Of a DNA stretch of 64,000 nucleotides, positions 8,466-16,878 are shown in pieces. The notes below the pieces were generated by a model, which ran no database searches, was not told where the DNA came from, and was given only the letters and a program-made list of their open reading frames with translations. The DNA comes from Yoonia vestfoldensis SKA53 (GTDB lineage Bacteria > Pseudomonadota > Alphaproteobacteria > Rhodobacterales > Rhodobacteraceae), in assembly GCF_000152785.1 (NCBI RefSeq), contig NZ_CH672414.1:525615-589614 (forward strand). Direction: 5' to 3'. Numbering within the stretch: the stretch's first letter is position 1; every line of letters starts with the position of its first letter. The position numbers were made by a program, and so were the translations under genes.

Positions 8466-9622
8466 TCCGCTGGATCGTGCTGTGCTGCCTGTTGGCCACG
8501 AGTGCTGGCGCACAGGCGCGGTTCGACCCCGAAAGATCTGATATCCGCGATGGCTGGCGGTCGGTGCAGATCGTGCTGGGCCTGTCGGACATCGTGCCTT
8601 ACCGGATCTTCACGCTCGATGACCCGCGCCGTCTGGTGCTGGATTTTCAAGGGCTGGATACCGGCGGGGCCAGTGCCAGCCCGATCAACAGCGCCCGCCG
8701 CGTGACGGATATCCGCTTTGGCCCCTACCGGCCCGGCTGGACGCGGATGGTACTGGACCTGAGCGAACCCCTGACGCTGGCCAAGGCCGAGATGACCCGC
8801 GACGCGCAGGGCGCGCAGCTGACCCTGCGGTTGGCCCGCACCACGGCGGATGATTTCGCCGCCGCCGCCGGTGCGCCGCCCGATCCGGGCTGGGATGCAT
8901 TGAGCGAAGCTGCATTGCGCGGGCTGGAGCAGCGCCAGAGCGGTGCTTTTATCGTCGTGCTTGACCCCGGCCATGGCGGCGTTGACCCCGGGGCTGAACG
9001 TAACGGGATCACCGAGGCGCATCTGATGCTGGAATTTGCCGCTGAAATCGCAGGCCAGCTGCGCGCCCAGGACGGGGTGGCCGTGGTCATGACCCGCGAG
9101 GCGGATGTCTTTGTCCCGCTGTTCACGCGGATGAGCATTGCGCGCCGCGCGCGGGCGGATCTGTTCATCTCGTTGCATGCTGATGCGCTGGAACACGATG
9201 ATGCCTGGGGCGCCTCGGTCTATACCCTGTCCGAGGACAGCGACGATATCGCTATGGAACTGCTGGTAGAACGGCATGAGCGCGGCGACCTGCTGGCGGG
9301 GGTCGATCTGTCCGTCACCGATGACAGGGTGACCGGTGTGCTGATGGATCTGGCACGCCAGACCACCAGCCCGCGCGCGGCATCCTTTGCGGACCACGTG
9401 ATCGCGCAGATGCAGGCGCAGGGCGTGCGGCTGAATGCCAAGCCCCGCCGTACGGGGCGGTTTTCGGTGCTGCTGGCCGCCGATTTCCCCAGCGTGCTGA
9501 TCGAGGCGGGGTTTTTGTCAAATACGCAGGACCGCCAGACCCTGACCGACCCGCAAAGCCGCGCGCGGCTGGTGGCGGCGATCACGCAGGCGGTTGCGCA
9601 ATACCGCAGCGACATGCCCTAG
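8462..9622 (+). CDS. N-acetylmuramoyl-L-alanine amidase (AmiC type)
   Basis: The product cleaves the bond between N-acetylmuramic acid and the stem peptide during cell separation. The 386 residues comprise a signal peptide (IRWIVLCCLLATSAGAQA), an N-terminal AMIN domain (about 25-130) that targets septal peptidoglycan, and an Amidase_3 domain from about residue 160. Zinc ligands appear in LDPGHGG, TEAHLMLE and SLHAD, and the catalytic Glu in IEAGFLSN. There is no LysM domain. It is followed by a separate promoter and PBP1A, giving a cell-wall pair. Confidence 0.92.
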   Translation: MIRWIVLCCLLATSAGAQARFDPERSDIRDGWRSVQIVLGLSDIVPYRIFTLDDPRRLVLDFQGLDTGGASASPINSARRVTDIRFGPYRPGWTRMVLDLSEPLTLAKAEMTRDAQGAQLTLRLARTTADDFAAAAGAPPDPGWDALSEAALRGLEQRQSGAFIVVLDPGHGGVDPGAERNGITEAHLMLEFAAEIAGQLRAQDGVAVVMTREADVFVPLFTRMSIARRARADLFISLHADALEHDDAWGASVYTLSEDSDDIAMELLVERHERGDLLAGVDLSVTDDRVTGVLMDLARQTTSPRAASFADHVIAQMQAQGVRLNAKPRRTGRFSVLLAADFPSVLIEAGFLSNTQDRQTLTDPQSRARLVAAITQAVAQYRSDMP

Positions 9623-9684
9623 CGCGGATCAGGCGATTGTGATGTCCCGCATTGGCGCGTGCCGCTTGACGGGCATTTGCGGTT

Positions 9685-9713
9685 TTGACCCCCACGCAGG
9701 CAGCGCGTATAAG
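9685..9713 (+). promoter_or_regulatory. Sigma-70-type promoter of the PBP1A gene
   Basis: TTGACC (9685-9690), exactly 17 bp, TATAAG (9708-9713). Transcription would start near 9720, before the GTG at 9745. This excludes the longer in-frame TTG start at 9685, which lies in the -35. Confidence 0.7.
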
Positions 9714-9744
9714 CACACGGAATCCTGAAAGGAACGACCGCCCC

Positions 9745-12264
9745 GTGTTGCGCTTTATCTTCTCATTCTTCGGTGGCATTTTCACCTTTTTGACGATGGG
9801 TCTGGTGATGGCCGCGCTTGGTCTGGGCGGGGTGATTTTCCTTTATGGCCGCGATCTGCCCAGCTATGAGACGCTGTCGCAATACACGCCCAAGACGATC
9901 AGCCGGATCTATTCGCGCGAAGGCCGCATCATCGACGAATTCGCCGTCGAACGCCGCCTGTTCACCCCGGCCGAGGATATCCCCGATCTGGTCAAACAGG
10001 CGTTCATCTCTGCGGAAGACAAGAATTTTTATACCCACCAAGGCTTTGACGCGACCAGCATGCTGTCGGCCGTGATCGACGCCGTGCAATCGCGTGGCGA
10101 AGACCTGCGCGGTGCGTCCACGATTACCCAGCAGGTGATGAAAAACTTTCTGCTCGACGGGTCACGGTCGGTGGAACGCAAGATCAAGGAAATCATCCTT
10201 GCCGTGCGGATCGAGCAGGCGATGTCCAAGGAACGTATCCTCGAGCTGTATTTGAACGAAATTTTTCTGGGCCAGAATTCCTTTGGCGTCACCGCCGCGG
10301 CGCTGACCTATTTCAACAAACCGCTGACCGACCTGACCGCGGGCGAGGCGGCCTATCTCGCGTCCTTGCCCAAATCGCCCAGCAACCGCCACCCCGTGCG
10401 CGACCAAGAGGCGGCGATTTTCTGGCGCGACAATACCCTGCGGCTGATGCATCAGAACGGCTATATCGACGATATCACGCTGGCGGTGGAAACCGGATCA
10501 CCGCTGCGCACCGTGCAGGGCGGCGATTATGCTGATTTCCGCACGACCTTGCCGGACCGTGATTATTTTACCGATGAAATCCGCCGCCAGCTCAGCCAGG
10601 ATTTCGGGCAGGAGGAATTCTTTTCCGGTGGCCTGTCGATCCGCGCCACGGTCGATCCCGAACTGCAAAAGGTTGCGGCACAATCGCTGCAACAGGCGCT
10701 GGAGGATTTTGACCGCGCCAGAGGCGTCTGGCGCGGTACCGGCCTGACCATCGCACCAGAGGCGCTGGCGGATGAAGCTGCATGGCGCGCGGCGCTGCGC
10801 GCAACCGATCTGCCGCGCGACGTGATGTTGGGGGGGCAATGGCACCCTGCCGTCGTGCTGGCCGTGGCCGAAAACAGCTTGCGCATCGGCATCGAAGGGC
10901 TGCCAGCCTCCGAGGCGGAACCCCATGTCGTGCCACGCCGCGATATCGAGTGGATGCGCGGCAATTTCTTTGACAATTTCACCCCCGGCGATGTGGTGCA
11001 TGTCCGGCGCATCGTGCAGGACAGCGATGGTTCATTCCTGCGCTGGAGCCTGCGGCAGGTGCCAGAGGTCCAGGGTGCCTTTATGGCGATGGATGTGAAC
11101 ACTGGCCGCGTGATCGCGATGCAGGGCGGGTTCAGCTATCAGGCATCGGTGTTCAACCGCGCGACACAGGCGCAACGCCAGCCCGGATCATCGTTCAAGC
11201 CTTTCGTCTATGCCACCGCGCTGGACAGCGGCTATTCGCCCGCCACCATCGTGGTCGATGCCCCGATCGAGATCATGACCCCACAAGGGCTGTGGCGGCC
11301 AACGAATGCGTCCAACCAGTTTTATGGGCCGACACCCTTGCGTACCGGCATTGAACGGTCGCGCAACCTGATGACCGTCCGCCTTGCGCAAGAGGTGGGG
11401 ATTGACCGTATCGCCGAATATGCCGAACGCTTTGGCGTTTATGACCGGATGAATCCGGTGCTGGCAGCCTCGCTGGGATCGGATGAGACGACATTGTTCA
11501 AGATGGTCGCCGCCTATGCGATGTTCGCCAATGGTGGCGAACGGGTCGCACCCACGCTGGTGGACCGCGTGCAGGACCGGTTCGGCAATACCGTCTATCT
11601 GCACGATGACCGGCAATGCCCCGATTGCGCCAATCTGACCTTGCCCGCAGGGCAGGCGCCGCTGATCTTGTCTAACCGCACCCGCGTGATGAACGAAGTC
11701 ACTGCCTATCAGCTGACATCCATGATGCAGGGCGTGGTGGAACGCGGCACGGCGGCGGGGTCGGTGAACCTGCCTGCGCAGATCGCAGGCAAGACCGGCA
11801 CCACCAATGACAGCAAGGATGTCTGGTTCGTGGGCTTTTCGTCCAATATCGTGGCGGGCTGTTACATCGGTTATGACAATCCGCGCAGTCTGGGCAGTGG
11901 TGCATCGGGCGGCGGCATGTGCGGGCCGGTGTTCAACCGCTTTATGACCGAGGCGATTGATGTGTTCGGCGCGCCGCCTTTCAGGGTGCCCGATCAATGC
12001 CAGTTCATCAAGATCGACCGCTTCAGCGGTGCGCGCCTGCCCGATGATGCCCTGGGCGACAACGTGGTGGCGGAATGTTTCCGCGCGGGCGAAGAACCGG
12101 TCTTTGGCATCATGTATGACGGCGGTTTCGCCATGGCCGCCGATCTGCCGCTGTATGACGAAGTGCCGCGCAGCCAGCGCGAAGTCACGACATCGACCGG
12201 CGATACGGCAACCGTGGGCGAGCGTGCGACCTTTGGCACCTTGTCCACCGGCGGGTTGTACTGA
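9745..12264 (+). CDS. mrcA: Penicillin-binding protein 1A (bifunctional transglycosylase/transpeptidase)
   Basis: This class A PBP polymerises and crosslinks peptidoglycan. The 839 residues comprise one N-terminal membrane anchor (FGGIFTFLTMGLVMAALGLG), a GT51 domain with the EDKNFYTHQGFD glutamate motif and STITQQVMKN, an inserted OB-like region, and a transpeptidase domain with SSFKPFVY (SxxK serine), SRN and KTGTTND. The GTG start at 9745 has AAAGGA upstream and lies just downstream of a clear promoter. It shares its direction with the amidase gene before it and prfB after it. Confidence 0.95.
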   Translation: MLRFIFSFFGGIFTFLTMGLVMAALGLGGVIFLYGRDLPSYETLSQYTPKTISRIYSREGRIIDEFAVERRLFTPAEDIPDLVKQAFISAEDKNFYTHQGFDATSMLSAVIDAVQSRGEDLRGASTITQQVMKNFLLDGSRSVERKIKEIILAVRIEQAMSKERILELYLNEIFLGQNSFGVTAAALTYFNKPLTDLTAGEAAYLASLPKSPSNRHPVRDQEAAIFWRDNTLRLMHQNGYIDDITLAVETGSPLRTVQGGDYADFRTTLPDRDYFTDEIRRQLSQDFGQEEFFSGGLSIRATVDPELQKVAAQSLQQALEDFDRARGVWRGTGLTIAPEALADEAAWRAALRATDLPRDVMLGGQWHPAVVLAVAENSLRIGIEGLPASEAEPHVVPRRDIEWMRGNFFDNFTPGDVVHVRRIVQDSDGSFLRWSLRQVPEVQGAFMAMDVNTGRVIAMQGGFSYQASVFNRATQAQRQPGSSFKPFVYATALDSGYSPATIVVDAPIEIMTPQGLWRPTNASNQFYGPTPLRTGIERSRNLMTVRLAQEVGIDRIAEYAERFGVYDRMNPVLAASLGSDETTLFKMVAAYAMFANGGERVAPTLVDRVQDRFGNTVYLHDDRQCPDCANLTLPAGQAPLILSNRTRVMNEVTAYQLTSMMQGVVERGTAAGSVNLPAQIAGKTGTTNDSKDVWFVGFSSNIVAGCYIGYDNPRSLGSGASGGGMCGPVFNRFMTEAIDVFGAPPFRVPDQCQFIKIDRFSGARLPDDALGDNVVAECFRAGEEPVFGIMYDGGFAMAADLPLYDEVPRSQREVTTSTGDTATVGERATFGTLSTGGLY

Positions 12265-12327
12265 CCGCCTTGCCGCTGGCGGGTGCGGGATGTAAGACCC
12301 CTCAGAACCAATCGGAACAGGTGTCCC

Positions 12328-13452
12328 ATGCGCGCTGAAACGCAGAACAATGTCGATGCGATCCAGAAATCGTTGAACCTGCTGGCGCAGCGGATGGATT
12401 ATGAAACCGCCCGCTACCGGCTGGAAGAATTCGACGCGCGGGTCGAGGACCCGACATTATGGGACGATCCCGACGCCGCGCAGAAACTGATGCGCGACCG
12501 GCAGGTGCTGGTCGATACATTGACCATGCATGATACGATCAAGCAGGAACTGGCCGATAATATCGAACTGATCGAGATGGGCGAGATGGAAGGCGATGCC
12601 GACATCATCACCGAGGCTGAAGAGGCGCTCAAATCCCTGCGCGAGAAAGCCGCGCAAAAAGAGCTCGAGGCGCTGCTGGATGGCGAGGCGGATGCCAATG
12701 ATACCTTCCTTGAAGTCAACGCAGGGGCGGGCGGCACCGAAAGCTGCGACTGGGCCAATATGCTGTCGCGCATGTATGTCCGCTGGGCCGAGAAAAAGGG
12801 CTACAAGGTCGAATTGCAATCCATGCAGTCGGGCGACGAGGCGGGGATCAAATCCGTCACTTATAAAATCATGGGGCATAACGCCTATGGCTGGTTGAAA
12901 TCCGAAAGCGGCGTGCATCGGCTGGTGCGTATTTCGCCCTTTGATAGCGCCGCCAAACGGCACACGTCCTTCACGTCCGTCAAGGTCTATCCCGTCGTCG
13001 ATGATAATATCGAGATCGAGGTGAACCCCAGCGACATCCGCCTTGATACCTACCGGTCATCGGGTGCGGGCGGCCAGCACGTCAACACCACCGATTCCGC
13101 TGTGCGGATCACCCACTTTCCAACTGGTATCGTGGTCACCTCCTCGGAAAAATCGCAGCACCAGAACCGCGATATCGCGATGAAGGCGTTGAAATCGCGG
13201 CTTTATCAGATGGAGCTGGATAAACGCTCTGCGCTGGTGAACGAGGCGCATGAAAACGCGGGCGATGCGGGCTGGGGCAACCAGATCCGGTCCTATGTGC
13301 TGCAACCCTATCAAATGGTCAAAGACCTGCGCACCGGGTTCGAGACATCGGACACCAAAGGCGTGCTGGACGGTGATCTGGACGGGCTGATGGGGGCGAC
13401 GCTGGCGCTGGATATGTCGGGCAAGGGGCGGGACGCGGCCAACGCGGACTGA
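12328..13452 (+). CDS. prfB: Peptide chain release factor 2
   Basis: RF2 reads UGA/UAA and triggers peptide release. The 374-residue product contains the RF2 codon-recognition motif SPF (in RISPFDS) and the catalytic GGQ (in GAGGQHVN), so it is RF2 and not RF1. The frame is uninterrupted: the place where E. coli prfB has its in-frame UGA and +1 frameshift (before the conserved DY) reads RMDYETA with no stop. The ATG at 12328 aligns with the family N-terminus and has a purine-rich GGAACAGG upstream. Confidence 0.97.
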   Translation: MRAETQNNVDAIQKSLNLLAQRMDYETARYRLEEFDARVEDPTLWDDPDAAQKLMRDRQVLVDTLTMHDTIKQELADNIELIEMGEMEGDADIITEAEEALKSLREKAAQKELEALLDGEADANDTFLEVNAGAGGTESCDWANMLSRMYVRWAEKKGYKVELQSMQSGDEAGIKSVTYKIMGHNAYGWLKSESGVHRLVRISPFDSAAKRHTSFTSVKVYPVVDDNIEIEVNPSDIRLDTYRSSGAGGQHVNTTDSAVRITHFPTGIVVTSSEKSQHQNRDIAMKALKSRLYQMELDKRSALVNEAHENAGDAGWGNQIRSYVLQPYQMVKDLRTGFETSDTKGVLDGDLDGLMGATLALDMSGKGRDAANAD

Positions 13453-13497
13453 TCAGGCTGGCTTGCCAAAAGCCGCCCTTGGGCGCAAGATTTGCGC

Positions 13498-14301
13498 ATG
13501 ACCCAGACTGGCATGATCAGCCACTCCGCCACCCCGCAGGTGCGTGACCTTGCGCTGGCTGACCTGCGTGCGGCGCTGCTGGCCGGGATCAAGGATTTCC
13601 GCAGAACCCCGCAATTCGGCCTGTTCTTTAGCGCAGTCTATGTGCTGGGTGGGTTCGGGATGCTGTCGTTGGGCGCGGGGCATGTGACATGGACGCTGGC
13701 GACCAGCCTTGGCTTTCCGCTGATCGCCCCTTTCGCCGCCGCCGGATTATACGAGGTCAGCCGCCGGATCGAGACGGGCCAGCCTTTGTCATGGCGCGCG
13801 GTGCTGGCCATCGTCTGGCAGGAACGCACGCGGCAATTGCCGTGGCTTGGCGCGATCATCGTGATTTATTTCCTGTTCTGGACCTTTCTTGCGCATATGA
13901 TTTTCGCGTTGTTCATGGGGCTGAGCACGATGACCAACGTATCCCAAAGCTGGGAGGTGTTCCTGACCCCCACCGGCCTGACCATGATTGCCGTCGAACT
14001 GGCGGTTGGTGCCGTGCTGGCGTTTTTGCTGTTTGCGCTGACCGTGGTCAGCCTGCCTTTGGTGCTGGAGCGCGAGGTTGATTTTGTCACCGCGATGCTG
14101 ATCAGCCTTGCCGTGGTGCGCCAGAACCCCTCTGTGATGCTGTGCTGGGCCGGCCTGATCGCCGCGCTGACGTTGCTGGCGCTGCTGCCGTGGTTTGTGG
14201 GGCTGATCGTGGTGCTGCCGGTGCTGGGCCACGCGACATGGCATCTGTATCGGCGGGCGTTGGATTTCGACGAAAAAGGGCGCCACAAAGGACGCCCGTA
14301 A
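13498..14301 (+). CDS. DUF2189 multi-spanning membrane protein
   Basis: A 267-residue inner-membrane protein with about six hydrophobic segments after a polar N-terminus (DLRAALLAGIKDF). The repeated pattern of helices and the sequence LGFPLIAPFAAAGLYEVSRR are typical of DUF2189. The function is unknown. The ATG at 13498 is used; an in-frame TTG two codons earlier is less likely. It lies in the same direction as prfB, about 45 bp downstream, and converges on the bactofilin gene. Confidence 0.8.
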   Translation: MTQTGMISHSATPQVRDLALADLRAALLAGIKDFRRTPQFGLFFSAVYVLGGFGMLSLGAGHVTWTLATSLGFPLIAPFAAAGLYEVSRRIETGQPLSWRAVLAIVWQERTRQLPWLGAIIVIYFLFWTFLAHMIFALFMGLSTMTNVSQSWEVFLTPTGLTMIAVELAVGAVLAFLLFALTVVSLPLVLEREVDFVTAMLISLAVVRQNPSVMLCWAGLIAALTLLALLPWFVGLIVVLPVLGHATWHLYRRALDFDEKGRHKGRP

Positions 14302-14325
14302 TCAATCTATCTTCTCTGCAAAGCC

Positions 14326-14826
14326 TCAGGCCTTGTCGCCTTCGGCTGTGGGCAGCACGGGCATTTTTTGGCCACCTGAGGACAACGGGTCATCTTGCCG
14401 CTGCACGGAGCCTTCGAAATGTGCGCCCGATTCGATAGCGATCGTCTTGTGGATGATGTCGCCTTCGACCCGCGCGGTCGAGGTCAGCCGCACCTTGAGA
14501 CCGCGGACACGACCGATCACGCGGCCATTGACCACGACGTCGTCGGCGATGATTTCGCCCTTGACCGTCGCGCTTTCGCCAACCGTCAGAAGATGGGCGC
14601 GGATGTCACCATCGACCTGACCTTCGATCTGGATATCACCAGTCGTTTTCAAATTGCCGGTGATCAGCAGATCCGACGACAGCATCGAGGCCGGTGGCTT
14701 GGCCTTGGGCGGCGATGTTTTGAAATCAGGAACCGGGCTGCCGGTCTTGCTGGCATCCACCGTGGTGGCTGCGGGAGAATCGGCCACCTTTGGCCCGGGC
14801 TCATTGATTTTGGATTTAGAAAACAT
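14326..14826 (-). CDS. Bactofilin (polymer-forming cytoskeletal protein)
   Basis: A 166-residue protein with a Pro/Ala-rich disordered N-terminus (about 1-45) and a central beta-helical bactofilin core starting at SSDLLITGNLKTTGDIQIEG, with repeated hydrophobic/Gly turns (VDGDIRAHLLTVGES, ADDVVVNGRVIG). Bactofilins form nucleotide-free filaments that localise cell-wall enzymes. The start overlaps the end of the M23 peptidase gene by 11 bp, implying translational coupling and joint function in cell shape. Confidence 0.93.
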   Translation of the reverse strand: MFSKSKINEPGPKVADSPAATTVDASKTGSPVPDFKTSPPKAKPPASMLSSDLLITGNLKTTGDIQIEGQVDGDIRAHLLTVGESATVKGEIIADDVVVNGRVIGRVRGLKVRLTSTARVEGDIIHKTIAIESGAHFEGSVQRQDDPLSSGGQKMPVLPTAEGDKA

Positions 14827-16123
14827 TCTGTCCAGCTCTTATATAAGTCATCGGATTGACGGGGTTACCATTGACGCGCACCTCGTAGTGAAGATGGGGC
14901 CCGGTCGAACGACCAGAATTTCCCATAGCACCAATTCGGTCGCCACGCGATACCCTTTGGCCAACCCGCACGTCAATTGTGTTCAGATGAGCATAGCGCG
15001 TCTCAAGGCCAAAATCGTGGCGGATGGTGATCAGGCGGCCATAACTGGATTCCCAGCCTGCCTTTACCACAACGCCATCAGCAGCGGCATGGATCGGCGT
15101 CCCGACCGGCCCCGCGAAATCAGTGCCTGCATGCAGCCGGCCCCAGCGTTGTCCAAAACCCGATGTCAGCCGGTAATTCGACCGTACCGGCATCGCGATC
15201 GGCAGTTTGTCGGCGGCGATCCGGTACAGGTTGATCCGGTCCATTGACGCAAGAATCGCATTGGCGCGCAGGCTGTCGGGGTCCGGCTCGCCCGTTGCGG
15301 CGGTAAATTCGATGGGCGCCAGCGGACCACCGGTGCCGGAATAGCCGCGCCTGACCTGTTCGATCAGCGTGTCAGGGTTCATGCCAGCGGCGCGGAACAC
15401 ATTGTCCAGCGGTTCGACCGAGACCAGCATCGCTTCTTCCAATTGGCGAAAGATCTGGTCGTTGCGTTCCTGCAGCAGGCGCAATTCCAGTTGCATTTCC
15501 GCGGCCTGTTCGATGGCCATGCCTGCATCATCGGCGATTTGATCACGCTCGGCGGCGGTTTCGGCCAGCGCGCTGGCCAGCAGGTTGACGGTGCCGACAG
15601 CTTCGTCAGGCATCGACAGCGGTGTGCCGTCGTCGCCAGTCGCGGTCAGCATGGCGACCTGCTGGCGCGCTTCTTCGCGGGCTTTCATCGTGGTGCGCAG
15701 GGTGGTCTGCACCACCTCCAGCCCTGTTTCCAGCTCGCGGCGCTTTTCCTCGGTGGCCAATAGTTCCGATTGCATGATCGAAATCTGTTCCAGCGCCATT
15801 TCAAACCGCGCATGGGCGGATGCCGCTTCGGCGGCGCGGTTATCGCGGTCGGATGACAGGATATTGAGCCGCTGTTCATAGGTCATCTGATCGCGCTGCG
15901 CCTGTGCGCGGAAATTGCCCGCCCCGATACTATCCATCAGCAGGATCGCGGTGGCGACGATGGTCCAGCCGACCACGATGGTGCTGCCCGCCCAAGCGAC
16001 CAGTTGTGTTTCCGATGACAGGCGGATGAAACGCGTTTCGGTGTCTGACCGCAGGAAAAGCCGCTTTTCAGGGAACCATCGCTCGAGCGTGGCATGGATC
16101 GGTTTCATCAGTCTTGAACGCAC
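14816..16123 (-). CDS. M23 family metallopeptidase with membrane anchor and coiled coil
   Basis: 435 residues: a short cytoplasmic N-terminus, one membrane helix (STIVVGWTIVATAILLM, about 47-63), a long periplasmic coiled coil (about 75-210) and a C-terminal M23 LytM domain. Zinc ligands are in GRLHAGTDFAG and GPHLHYEVR, so the peptidase should be active against peptide crosslinks in the wall. The GTG at 16123 is preferred because GGTGG lies upstream at good spacing; an ATG five codons later is possible. Pairing with bactofilin resembles the LmdC-bactofilin modules of stalked alphaproteobacteria. Confidence 0.9.
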   Translation of the reverse strand: MRSRLMKPIHATLERWFPEKRLFLRSDTETRFIRLSSETQLVAWAGSTIVVGWTIVATAILLMDSIGAGNFRAQAQRDQMTYEQRLNILSSDRDNRAAEAASAHARFEMALEQISIMQSELLATEEKRRELETGLEVVQTTLRTTMKAREEARQQVAMLTATGDDGTPLSMPDEAVGTVNLLASALAETAAERDQIADDAGMAIEQAAEMQLELRLLQERNDQIFRQLEEAMLVSVEPLDNVFRAAGMNPDTLIEQVRRGYSGTGGPLAPIEFTAATGEPDPDSLRANAILASMDRINLYRIAADKLPIAMPVRSNYRLTSGFGQRWGRLHAGTDFAGPVGTPIHAAADGVVVKAGWESSYGRLITIRHDFGLETRYAHLNTIDVRVGQRVSRGDRIGAMGNSGRSTGPHLHYEVRVNGNPVNPMTYIRAGQNVF

Positions 16124-16333
16124 CAGTTATCCACCTTGCTTGGCTATCAGACCTGCCCCGTTTCCCCACAAAAGGCAGTGCTGGACCGTGTTAGCCAGCC
16201 AAACGCCATGTCGCAACACCCAATCCCCGATTTTCGGCCCAAGGGGGAAAACACGCCAATCTGCGCAAAGTTCCGCCGAGACCTGCAGATCCGTGCCGGT
16301 CACGGCCGTCGCACCCTGCCGGATGGCGCGCGA

Positions 16334-16801
16334 TTACAGCGCCTTGACCGCCGCCAGCACCGCGTCAACATGGCCGGAGACTTTGACCTTGGGCCAGACC
16401 TGCGCGATCTTGCCATCCGGCCCGATCAGGAATGTGGCGCGTTCGATGCCCATATAGGTCTTGCCATACATGCTTTTCTCGACCCAGGTGCCATAGCGTT
16501 CGCAGACATCGCCCGCCTCGTCCGACAACAGCGCGATTTTCAGGTCATGTTTGGCGACGAACTTGGCGTGCTTGGCCACGGAATCCTTGGACACGCCCAG
16601 CACCACGGCACCGGCGGCGGCAAAATCATCGACGCTTTGGGTGAAACCGATGGCTTCGGTGGTGCAGCCGGGTGTGTCGTCCTTGGGGTAGAAATAAAGA
16701 ACCACTGTCTTGCCCGCGAAATCGGACAGATTGACGATATCGCCGCCGTCGCGCGGCAGGCTGATTGCAGGCGCAGTGTCGCCGATGGCAGGGTGGGTCA
16801 T
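16334..16801 (-). CDS. bcp: Thioredoxin-dependent thiol peroxidase (BCP/PrxQ type peroxiredoxin)
   Basis: A 155-residue peroxiredoxin. The peroxidatic cysteine lies in DTPGCTTEA near residue 46, preceded by VVLYFYPKDD. The classical second Cys five residues later is absent (it is Ile/Gly here); another cysteine in GDVCERYG, about 50 residues further on, could resolve the disulfide. It reduces peroxides in the cytoplasm. It is divergent from the AsmA-like gene, with 77 bp between the starts. Confidence 0.93.
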   Translation of the reverse strand: MTHPAIGDTAPAISLPRDGGDIVNLSDFAGKTVVLYFYPKDDTPGCTTEAIGFTQSVDDFAAAGAVVLGVSKDSVAKHAKFVAKHDLKIALLSDEAGDVCERYGTWVEKSMYGKTYMGIERATFLIGPDGKIAQVWPKVKVSGHVDAVLAAVKAL

Positions 16802-16878
16802 GGCTGATGATCTCCGCTGAGGTTTTGATTGCCTTGTTTTAGTTCCATGGTGTCAAAGATAAAGGGACCAGTGACCCC

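Noticed and set aside
9685..9744. Longer PBP1A start at TTG 9685
   Set aside because: The TTG is inside the -35 of a TTGACC-N17-TATAAG promoter, so it cannot be in the mRNA from that promoter.
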